Positions 44,266-50,731 of a stretch of 50,731 nt of DNA are shown here, piece after piece. Positions within the stretch are counted from its first letter, which is position 1. Each line of letters opens with the position of its first letter. Both the position numbers and the translations under genes were made by a program. This DNA is from Phycisphaerae bacterium (GTDB lineage Bacteria; Planctomycetota; Phycisphaerae; Phycisphaerales; SM1A02), in NCBI GenBank assembly GCA_016795065.1, contig JAEUIU010000084.1:1-50731 (forward strand). The letters are read 5' to 3'. Below the pieces are notes generated by a model. The model did not search any database. It saw only the letters and a list, made by a program, of their open reading frames with translations, and was not told where the DNA came from.

Positions 44266-47200
44266 ATGCAACGAACCTCCATCACCGCGTCGCGTCGCGG
44301 CACCGCCGGCCGCACTCTCCTTGGGGCAACGTCCCTCCTCGCCTTCGCACCCAGCGTGCTTGTCGGGGCGGCGATCTCGGCCTCGGCCGGAGCCGCTGAT
44401 GCCGCGGCATCGAATGGCTCCCTCTTCCGCTACCCAGACATCTCGCGCGACTCGGTCGTGTTCGTCTACGCGAACGACCTCTGGATAGCACCGAAGCAGG
44501 GAGGCATGGCTCGTCCCCTGGCAAGTCCGCCCGGTGGCGAATCGATGCCGCGATTCTCCGCCGACGGCAGCAGCGTTGCCTTCATCGGCAACTACGGCGG
44601 AGGCCGGGACCTCTACGTGATTGGCTCCGAAGGTGGCGTCCCCTCCCGGGTGACGCACCATCCCGGGGCCGAGGTGCTCAACGACTGGACCGCTGACGGG
44701 CGGCTCATCTTCGCGTCCGGCGACTTGGGCGGTCTGACGCGCGCGGCACAGCTCTTCACCGTGCCGTCGAACGGCGGGCTTCCGACGCAACTCCCGGTGC
44801 CCTACGGCGCGAACGGAGCGATCTCCTCCGACGGGACGTGGCTTGCCTACACACCGCACTCCATCGACACCCGTACCTGGAAGCGCTATCGCGGCGGCAT
44901 GCAGACGGACATCTGGCTTTACAACCTGACCTCCGGCGAGAGCAAGCGCATCACCGACTGGGAAGGCCAGGACTCGATCCCGATGTGGCGAGGCGACAAG
45001 GTCTACTACCTGAGCGACGCCGGCGATGAGCATCGCCTGAACATCTGGAGATACGACACCAAGAGCGGCAAGCGCGACCAGCTCACGCGATTCAAGGACT
45101 TTGACGTGAAATGGCCGGCGATCGGGCCGGAGAGCGGATCGGGCGAGATCGTCTTCCAGTACGGGGCAAAGATCTGGCGCCTTGATCTCGGCGATCACAC
45201 GACGGCTGAGATTCCGATCACGATCCCCGGCGACCGGCCGAAGCTGATGCCGCAGACCGTTGACGCCGCGGAGTTCATCACCGGCTCGAGCATTTCGCCA
45301 AGCGGCAAGCGCGTGGCGGTCGAGGCTCGCGGCGACATCTGGTCGGCGCCGGCCGAGAACGGAACGCCCCGCAATCTCACCCGTTCGAGCGGCATCCATG
45401 AGACGGATCCCGCGTGGTCGCCCGATGGCAAGTCAATTGCGTACTTCGCCGACGGCACCGGCGAGTATGAGCTGTACGTGATGCAAGCCGACGGCAAGGG
45501 CGAGCCGAAGCGGGTCACGACCGATGGCAACTGCTACCGCACCGGCATCACCTGGGCGCCCGACTCGAAGAAGATGGTCATCGGCGACAAGACCGGCGCC
45601 ATCTATCTGGTCGAGATCGAAGGTGGCAAGGTCACGCTGATTGACCGCAACCCGTGGGAAATCACCATGGGTCCGGTCTCGTGGTCGCATGATTCGCGGT
45701 GGCTTGCATTCGCCCACGGCCCAGAGTCGAATCGTGCCGGGACCGTGTACATCTATGACACGAAAAGCGGCGAGAAGAAGCAGGTCACGAGCGGCATGTT
45801 CGACGACTCGCGCCCGACCTTCGATCGCAACGGCGATTGGCTCGTGTTCGTGTCCAAGCGAGCCTTCAATCCGCAGTATTCGGCGCTCGACACCACCTGG
45901 ATCTACAACGATGCCGACATCCTGATCGGCGTTCCGCTTCGCGCCGACATGAAGATGGCGTGGCTCCCCACAAGCGATGAGGAAGATGGCAAGTCCGCAG
46001 AGAAGAAGGACGAGAAGGACGAGAAGAAGGACGAGGCCAAGCCTGGCGACCAGCCCAAGCCAGCCGAAGGCGATGCCCCCCCGCGACGCGGACCCGGACG
46101 ACGGCGCGGCGGCGAATTGGACGCCAACGTCGTGGGCGGCGCGATCGAGCAGGTCCAAGAGGGCGAGAAGAAGGAGGCCCCTGCGAAGGCGGATGGTCCG
46201 GCGGGCACTTGGAAGTGCACCACCGACCTTCCGGGCATGGGGCGCATCGAGTTCACGCTCGTCCTGAACCTCGAAGAAGGCAATCGCGTGAAGGGGAACC
46301 TTTCCTCCTCAACCATCAGCGGCCCGGTGGAGGGCTCGTGGACTCCGGAGACCAAGCGTCTCGAGCTGACCCTCAAGATGCCCGAGGGCGTTCACGCAAC
46401 GATGACTCTGACGGTGGACGGCGACAAGATCTCGGGCGAGGGCACCGGTCCTGCGGGCGAGGTTGCCAAGATCGAGGGCACGCGCGAGGCAACCGCCACC
46501 GGTGGAGACGACGCGACCAAGAAGGAAAAGGAGAAGTCGAAGGAGGTCAAGATCGACTTCGACGGGTTTGAGCTGCGGGCGATCCAGCTTCCTGCCGCGA
46601 ACGGCTCCTACGGCACGCTCGGTTTCAACGACCGCAACCATGTGCTCTACAGCCGCGCCGGGACGATCTACTCGATGGATCTCGGGGACAAGAAGCGCGA
46701 GGAGTCGAAGGTCACGGCCGGCGGTTTCTTCGAGATGTCCGCCGACGGCAAGAAGCTCCTGCTCGGCGGCCGCGGTGCGTCCATCGCGGGGGCTTCGGCC
46801 GGAGCGACGCCGAAGCCGATCGTCACCAGCCCGATGCTTGTCGAGGTCGACCCGCGAGCCGAGTGGAAGCAGATGTTCCGCGAGGCGTGGCGCCTTCAGC
46901 GGGACTACTTCTACGACCCGCATATGCACGGCGTCGATTGGAAGGGCGCCTACGACCACTACTCTCCGTTGGTCGATCAGCTCGCCGCCCGTGAGGACCT
47001 TTCGTATCTCATCAGCGAGCTCATTTCGGAACTCAACGTTGGACATGCCTATTACCAAGGCGGCGACGTGGAATCGTCGCCGAACCGCAACGTTGGCCTG
47101 CTCGGTGTCGACTGGAAGCTCGACGGCGACGATTCCAACAAGGCCTACCGCATCACCAAGGTCTATCGCGGAGGTGCGTGGGATCTCGATGCCCGTGGAC

Positions 47201-48090
47201 CGCTGAGTGAGCAGGGCCTTGGGATCGAGGAAGGCGACTACGTGCTTGCCGTGAACGGCGTGAAGATCGACACCGCTCGAGACCCATGGGCGGCGTTCCA
47301 GGGGCTTGCCGGCAAGGCCGTCACCCTGACCGTTTCGAAGTCCCCGGTGATTGACGACAAGGCCAAGGACGTGGTCGTGACGACCACCGCCAACGAGGGG
47401 ACGCTGCGGTATCGGGCATGGATCGAACGCAAGCGTGCGTATGTTGCTGAGAAGAGCGGTGGCAAGATCGGCTACATCTACGTCCCCAACACGGGCGTGG
47501 ATGGACAGACCGACCTGGTCCGTCAGTTCCAAGGTCAGGCTGACCTTGCGGCGCTCATCATCGATGATCGATGGAACGGTGGCGGTCAGATCCCGAACCG
47601 CTTCATCGAGATGTTGAATCGCCCGGTGACGAACTACTGGGCTCGCCGCGACACGAAGGACTGGGTGTGGCCGCCGGACTCGCACCAGGGTCCGAAGGCG
47701 ATGCTCATCAACGGTCTCGCAGGTTCCGGCGGTGACATGTTCCCGTGGCTGTTCAAGCACCAGGGTCTCGGGAAGCTCATCGGCACCCGAACCTGGGGCG
47801 GCTTGGTCGGCATCTCCGGAAACCCCGGCCTGATCGACGGAGGACGGGTCACCGTCCCGACGTTCGGCTTCTACGAAACCGACGGCACGTGGGGAATCGA
47901 AGGGCATGGTGTCGACCCGGACATCGAGGTCCTCGACGATCCTGCGCTCATGAAGAACGATGGCGATCCGCAGCTCGACAAGGCGATTGAGCATCTCCTT
48001 GAGGAGTTGAAGACGAAGTCGTTCGTGCCGGTTCCCAAGCCGAAGTACCCGAACCGCTCTGGGATGGGCATCCTGCCGGAAGACAAGTAG
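44266..48090 (+). CDS. Exported tricorn-type protease (S41) with an inserted beta domain
   Basis: The 1274-residue protein has a Tat/Sec-like N-terminus with Arg pairs and an Ala-rich stretch (residues about 5-45). Two WD/TolB-like beta-propeller regions follow. A PDZ domain (about 1010-1050, containing GIEEGDYVLAVNGVKID) precedes the S41 catalytic core. Key residues match tricorn: His927 in SELNVGHAYY, and Ser1154 in LAGSGGDMF. Residues about 573-765 hold a domain not seen in classical tricorn: a Lys/Glu/Asp-rich linker, a beta-rich module beginning AGTWKCTTDLPGMGRIEFTL, and another charged linker. It probably degrades peptides in the envelope. ATG 44266 follows an AAGAAA element. Confidence 0.88.
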   Translation: MQRTSITASRRGTAGRTLLGATSLLAFAPSVLVGAAISASAGAADAAASNGSLFRYPDISRDSVVFVYANDLWIAPKQGGMARPLASPPGGESMPRFSADGSSVAFIGNYGGGRDLYVIGSEGGVPSRVTHHPGAEVLNDWTADGRLIFASGDLGGLTRAAQLFTVPSNGGLPTQLPVPYGANGAISSDGTWLAYTPHSIDTRTWKRYRGGMQTDIWLYNLTSGESKRITDWEGQDSIPMWRGDKVYYLSDAGDEHRLNIWRYDTKSGKRDQLTRFKDFDVKWPAIGPESGSGEIVFQYGAKIWRLDLGDHTTAEIPITIPGDRPKLMPQTVDAAEFITGSSISPSGKRVAVEARGDIWSAPAENGTPRNLTRSSGIHETDPAWSPDGKSIAYFADGTGEYELYVMQADGKGEPKRVTTDGNCYRTGITWAPDSKKMVIGDKTGAIYLVEIEGGKVTLIDRNPWEITMGPVSWSHDSRWLAFAHGPESNRAGTVYIYDTKSGEKKQVTSGMFDDSRPTFDRNGDWLVFVSKRAFNPQYSALDTTWIYNDADILIGVPLRADMKMAWLPTSDEEDGKSAEKKDEKDEKKDEAKPGDQPKPAEGDAPPRRGPGRRRGGELDANVVGGAIEQVQEGEKKEAPAKADGPAGTWKCTTDLPGMGRIEFTLVLNLEEGNRVKGNLSSSTISGPVEGSWTPETKRLELTLKMPEGVHATMTLTVDGDKISGEGTGPAGEVAKIEGTREATATGGDDATKKEKEKSKEVKIDFDGFELRAIQLPAANGSYGTLGFNDRNHVLYSRAGTIYSMDLGDKKREESKVTAGGFFEMSADGKKLLLGGRGASIAGASAGATPKPIVTSPMLVEVDPRAEWKQMFREAWRLQRDYFYDPHMHGVDWKGAYDHYSPLVDQLAAREDLSYLISELISELNVGHAYYQGGDVESSPNRNVGLLGVDWKLDGDDSNKAYRITKVYRGGAWDLDARGPLSEQGLGIEEGDYVLAVNGVKIDTARDPWAAFQGLAGKAVTLTVSKSPVIDDKAKDVVVTTTANEGTLRYRAWIERKRAYVAEKSGGKIGYIYVPNTGVDGQTDLVRQFQGQADLAALIIDDRWNGGGQIPNRFIEMLNRPVTNYWARRDTKDWVWPPDSHQGPKAMLINGLAGSGGDMFPWLFKHQGLGKLIGTRTWGGLVGISGNPGLIDGGRVTVPTFGFYETDGTWGIEGHGVDPDIEVLDDPALMKNDGDPQLDKAIEHLLEELKTKSFVPVPKPKYPNRSGMGILPEDK

Positions 48091-48109
48091 GCCCACTTGC
48101 GGCGAGCGA

Positions 48110-48308
48110 TTGTTCGTCTCGACATGGGACGCTTGTCTTGGACGGGTGGCATGCCTTCAACGGCGACCGTGTCGAGGGAGAGGTCCTGGGGTTGAGACCA
48201 GGTGGTCTGAATCCTGCACCGCGAGCCTGCTGGCGGGCTCGTCCTACTGCAGGCGAGGCGTGGGACGGCCTTCGGAAGCCGGTTCGAAGTAGAAGCTCCG
48301 ACAGATAC
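48110..48308 (+). ncRNA. Structured RNA candidate in the tricorn 3' region
   Basis: The segment has nested helices: CCTGCA/TGCAGG enclosing CGAGCC/GGCTCG (around 48213-48254), then CGGC/GCCG (around 48266-48282). It runs into a strong terminator at 48309. No clear promoter is seen, so it may be a stable 3'UTR or an independent RNA. The final bases before the terminator include AAGTAGAAGCTCCGAC, faintly reminiscent of the right ends of IS200/IS605 elements; this is memory-based and not tested. No transposase ORF is present. Confidence 0.3.
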
Positions 48309-48355
48309 GCCGGTGGCGGCGACCTACAAGGGTCGCCGCCACCGGCTTTCTTTTT
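48309..48355 (+). terminator. Strong intrinsic terminator
   Basis: GCCGGTGGCGGCGACC (48309-48324) pairs perfectly over 16 bases with GGTCGCCGCCACCGGC (48331-48346) around loop TACAAG. It is followed by TTTCTTTTT. Confidence 0.9.
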
Positions 48356-48444
48356 CACTGTCCTGACGTTCAGCGATTCCAGAGTGTTCGTCCCGAGTTC
48401 GCCCCCCTTCCAAGGAGTTGGCAGTGGGTTGCTGGGGATTGTGC

Positions 48445-48669
48445 TGGGGATTGGACAGGCACCTTCCTGCTGGGGATTGGACATGCAGGCAGAAAATTGG
48501 ACAGGCACCATCCAGGCAGAAAATTGGACAGGCACCTTCCTGTTCAGTGGCAGAAAATTGGACAGGCACAAATCAGGGCAGTCAGAAAATTGGACAGGCA
48601 CCATCCTGTTCAGTGCAGAAAATTGGACAGGCACAGGCAGAAAATTGGACAGGCACCATCCTGTTCAGA
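48445..48669. repeat. REP-like clustered repeat, about 8 copies
   Basis: The core ATTGGACAGGCAC recurs at about eight sites, mostly as GCAGAAAATTGGACAGGCAC. The full form continues with CATCCTGTTCAG. Unit starts are near 48450, 48476 (diverged), 48491, 48517, 48551, 48582, 48616 and 48638, with gaps of 21-35 bases. In each complete unit GGACAGG can pair with CCTGTTC (one G-U pair), giving a REP-like hairpin. The array lies between a terminator and the small membrane protein gene. It is not CRISPR: spacers are not uniform and are partly repeat-derived. Confidence 0.85.
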
Positions 48670-48718
48670 GCAGCGAATAGCTGCTTGCCTGGTTCGGTAC
48701 GGCGTTCGTCGATGCCGA

Positions 48719-48724
48719 TAAACT
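48719..48724 (+). promoter_or_regulatory. -10 hexamer of probable leaderless transcript
   Basis: TAAACT ends seven bases before the ATG at 48732, next to the REP-like array. Confidence 0.4.
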
Positions 48725-48731
48725 CAGGACC

Positions 48732-49025
48732 ATGCCTCGCTGGTCGCTTGTGGTACTTAGCGTCGGAGCCGTTCTTTTGGCCGTTCTGCCGTTCGATTGG
48801 GTGCCCGGTTCCTATGAGCTCGGTGCCCGATGGGTCGCAGCAATCGCGCTTGGAACCGGTGCGGTGGTTGCCGGACAACAGAATTCCGCCCTTTGGTGTG
48901 GAGTCTTCGCTGCCAGCGCGGTGATCTTCCAGCCGCTCCTTCCCATCGATTTGAAGGACTATGCCCTCTACGTTCACGTTAGCGTGGCGATTCTCACCGC
49001 GATCTGTGTGGTCAGGCACTGGTAA
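48732..49025 (+). CDS. Small membrane protein, unknown function
   Basis: The 97-residue protein has about three hydrophobic helices (residues 5-22, 32-50 and 56-92). It resembles the small DUF6804-type membrane proteins, with the ending LYVHVSVAILTAICVVRHW, but this assignment is tentative. ATG 48732 has a TAAACT hexamer seven bases upstream. It is convergent with the EamA transporter gene. Confidence 0.6.
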   Translation: MPRWSLVVLSVGAVLLAVLPFDWVPGSYELGARWVAAIALGTGAVVAGQQNSALWCGVFAASAVIFQPLLPIDLKDYALYVHVSVAILTAICVVRHW

Positions 49026-49102
49026 GGCCCGACAGCGGAACCCAAGCGAAACCCAAGCGGAAACCAATCGGAAGCCAGACCGGCTGGACCGACGCGGATC
49101 GC

Positions 49103-50140
49103 CTATTGCATCTGGCTCTTGATAGCAGCCCTCCGGAGTCGAATGGCGGCAACGACCCGACCATCAGAGACCACCAGGCCGATCGTCACGACAACGAGGC
49201 CAATGAGGGTAAACGAGCCCGGGGAGAAGCCAAGGAAGGCCATCGATAGAAGCGTTGTCAGCGTCGGCACGGCATACGTGACCTGCGAGACCCGGGCCGA
49301 ACCGACTCGATCAATCGCCGCGTTGTACATGGTGTAGGCGACAACCGTGGCAACGAGTCCGATGTACAGGATGCACGCCCACTCCTGGGCGTTCATCGAC
49401 GCAACCTCCGCGATGTGGCCGGTGGCGACAACGCAGGGAAGCAGAAGGAGGGCGGTCATCGAATAGACCACGTACGTGACGCCAACGCTTGGAAGTCCCT
49501 TGAGGACGCCGGCGCGAAACCGCTGCATCGAAATCGCGAAGATCGCCCAAGAAAGAGAGGCGAGAAGACAGAGCGTTTCTCCAGCGCCCCAGCCGTCCAC
49601 GACCCGCTCAAGAAAGGGTGCGTTCCGCGCAAGCCGATCGGGCTGGTCCGAAGCAAGGCACACGGCACCCGCAAAGGCGAGGGAAAGTCCGACGAAGAGC
49701 GACCGCGTCGGCCTTCGATCGTGCAGGAACAAGGCACAACCAAGCGCCGTCAACATCGGATTCGTCGCGATGACCACCGAAGCAATGGGCGGTTGGGATC
49801 GCGCGAGCCCCAAGTAGAAGAGGACGTGGTAGAGAACGCCGCCCACAAGGGCGAGAAAGCCCATAGCCGCCCACGCTCGCCCCGACGGGCGGGCACGAAG
49901 AAGCTCGAGGGCAGGTCGACGAAGTACGATCGCCCCACCAACCATGGTGACAGCGAAACGCAGGAAACTCACGGTGTCGGCAGAGAGCCGCAGAAGGGCG
50001 CTTGCTCCGGTCAGGAAGGCACCTGCCCAGAGGCATGGCACGATCCACATCCACCATGGAAGATGAAGGTGACCATCCCCACCCGACCTGATCGAGTTGG
50101 GTGGAGATTTGGGAACGCCGACGGGTTGTGATTTGCTCAT
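49103..50140 (-). CDS. EamA/DMT-family transporter
   Basis: The 345-residue protein has ten predicted transmembrane helices in two repeats of the EamA domain. The first starts WWMWIVPCLWAGAFLTGASALL, and the second is marked by SLSWAIFAISMQRF; the end is YAVPTLTTLLSMAFLGF. The family exports or imports amino acids, metabolites or drugs; the substrate is not visible. ATG 50140 was chosen because it sits about 30 residues before the first helix; an upstream GTG at 50224 is the alternative. No partner genes are adjacent. Confidence 0.85.
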   Translation of the reverse strand: MSKSQPVGVPKSPPNSIRSGGDGHLHLPWWMWIVPCLWAGAFLTGASALLRLSADTVSFLRFAVTMVGGAIVLRRPALELLRARPSGRAWAAMGFLALVGGVLYHVLFYLGLARSQPPIASVVIATNPMLTALGCALFLHDRRPTRSLFVGLSLAFAGAVCLASDQPDRLARNAPFLERVVDGWGAGETLCLLASLSWAIFAISMQRFRAGVLKGLPSVGVTYVVYSMTALLLLPCVVATGHIAEVASMNAQEWACILYIGLVATVVAYTMYNAAIDRVGSARVSQVTYAVPTLTTLLSMAFLGFSPGSFTLIGLVVVTIGLVVSDGRVVAAIRLRRAAIKSQMQ

Positions 50141-50397
50141 CGACGGCTCGGGGAGGAGCGTACCCGACCTACTCGGATGAGTTGGCGGAAGCTTTGGCTC
50201 TATCTGCGCCGCAGACTGCGACACCGTCTCGAGCTATTGGACCTACCCGACAGCGGGCTCGATCTCAGGTCTCGGGCCATTAGCCGCCCGAGCCGATCGC
50301 GGGGCCACCACATGACGCGTCGCGGCAACCAATGCTTTTGTCTGAGGCCTCGAAACCGCAATTGGCGGCCAGTGACGATCCAGATCGGCTCAAGCAC
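50141..50397. other. Intergenic region upstream of the EamA transporter and tRNA-Gly
   Basis: No convincing gene is present. An open frame from ATG 50177 continues through the tRNA-Gly gene and is rejected. TACGCT on the minus strand about 17 bases before the EamA ATG may be a -10. Confidence 0.35.
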
Positions 50398-50425
50398 TTG
50401 CCGTCAGGGACGACGGCTGTATACT
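50398..50425 (+). promoter_or_regulatory. tRNA-Gly promoter
   Basis: TTGCCG (50398-50403) and TATACT (50420-50425) are separated by 16 bases, with the tRNA 55 bases downstream. Confidence 0.6.
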
Positions 50426-50480
50426 CCCCGTCCCGTCGCCAATCGCTGTGCGGCAGCTCGAGCGGTGCGGGACCTCAATG

Positions 50481-50552
50481 GCGGGTGTAACTCAGTGGTA
50501 GAGTGCCACCTTGCCAAGGTGGATGTCGAGGGTTCAAGTCCCTTCACCCGCT
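50481..50552 (+). tRNA. tRNA-Gly (anticodon GCC)
   Basis: The 72-base RNA has acceptor GCGGGTG pairing with CACCCGC, a D arm with AACTCAGTGGTAGAGT, and an anticodon stem CCACC/GGTGG around TTGCCAA (anticodon GCC). The T arm has GGGTTCAAGTCCC. CCA is not encoded; the discriminator is T. Confidence 0.96.
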
Positions 50553-50556
50553 CTTC

Positions 50557-50596
50557 GAACCGCCGCTGTCCAGAACGGACGGCGGCGGTTCTGTTT
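50557..50596 (+). terminator. Intrinsic terminator after tRNA-Gly
   Basis: GAACCGCCGCTGTCC (50557-50571) pairs with GGACGGCGGCGGTTC (50577-50591), with one T-G pair and loop AGAAC, followed by TGTTT. Confidence 0.75.
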
Positions 50597-50731
50597 GGTC
50601 CGGACGCGACAGGACGCGACACGGGCGGGAGTTACGCACGAATTGACCCCAAGGCGTCCCGGACGGGGCCGGGCGGCCCACGGGCCAACGTCGGCCACCG
50701 GCTGTCCGGCGCGGCCGGGGGTCTGTGCAAG
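50597..50731. other. Right window edge, no feature seen
   Basis: The last 135 bases are GC-rich with no ORF, promoter or RNA that can be supported. Confidence 0.3.

Noticed and set aside
46309..48096. 595-codon minus-strand frame
   Set aside because: Antisense to the tricorn-type protease, whose domains and catalytic residues are intact on the plus strand.
47948..48634. Minus-strand ORF with repeated PVQFS units
   Set aside because: The repeat peptide is the translation of the REP-like DNA array, and the rest is antisense to tricorn.
48445..48669. CRISPR array
   Set aside because: Spacings are irregular (21-35 bases), spacers are partly copies of each other, and no cas genes are nearby.
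50177..50731. Plus-strand open frame reaching the window edge
   Set aside because: It reads straight through the tRNA-Gly gene and its terminator, giving a peptide typical of mis-translated tRNA; no homology.

Overview
The window looks like a piece of a free-living Planctomycetota chromosome, most likely class Phycisphaerae. Evidence: high GC content, no plasmid or phage core genes, exported proteins with a VPAPG/Arg-rich C-terminal sorting signal (a PEP-CTERM variant), DUF1573, tricorn and dockerin-like secreted proteins, several ECF sigma factors, and tRNA genes without an encoded CCA. The lineage is inferred from gene content, not from a marker tree.

Layout. 1-2145: a partial membrane protein, a lipoprotein of the DUF442 phosphatase-like fold and an exported double-thioredoxin protein. 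2141-2342: a 200-bp palindromic element between convergent genes. 2355-5335 (minus): gapA, a short-chain dehydrogenase and an aldose-1-epimerase-like protein. 5407-9116 (plus): BtpA family protein, class IV aminotransferase, type III pantothenate kinase and a truncated MnmE-like GTPase. 9135-9953 (minus): fabI. 10208-12472: an HPF-like protein, a membrane-anchored rhodanese, then a cysteine leader peptide with an intrinsic terminator in front of cysK. 12475-15882: a lipoprotein, and a coupled response regulator, histidine kinase and nucleotide-transporter-like gene set. 16051-22350: EF-hand protein, prfA, PEP-CTERM protein, two envelope proteins and lepA. 22641-26360 (minus): ECF sigma factor with membrane anti-sigma candidate, DUF1573 protein, OmpH/Skp-like protein and lipB. 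26427-28142: lpxA and a metallo-beta-lactamase-fold protein. 28191-30608 (minus): a large secreted metzincin-like protease. 30763-33420: TPR-AAA ATPase and TPR membrane protein. 33452-35904: aspartate aminotransferase and prfB with its programmed frameshift. 35968-42437: an orphan ABC ATPase, a glycogen-debranching-type enzyme, a GH63-type glycosidase and a DUF3293 protein. 42487-44155: tRNA-Ser with a duplicated 3' end, a nitroreductase and an ECF sigma factor. 44266-48090: a tricorn-type protease with an inserted domain. 48091-48731: a structured transcript end and a REP-like repeat array. 48732-50731: a small membrane protein, an EamA transporter and tRNA-Gly.

The most notable system is the cysK leader (11279-11551). 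A near-consensus promoter drives a 40-codon ORF containing Cys-Val-Ala-Cys-Cys-Cys. It is followed by an intrinsic terminator 49 nt before cysK, with an upstream segment able to pair with the terminator's left arm. This is the architecture of ribosome-mediated transcription attenuation responding to Cys-tRNA. A second recurring theme is a -10-like hexamer 6-8 nt upstream of the start codon in about ten genes, which suggests widespread leaderless transcription; other genes instead carry a GGAG Shine-Dalgarno.
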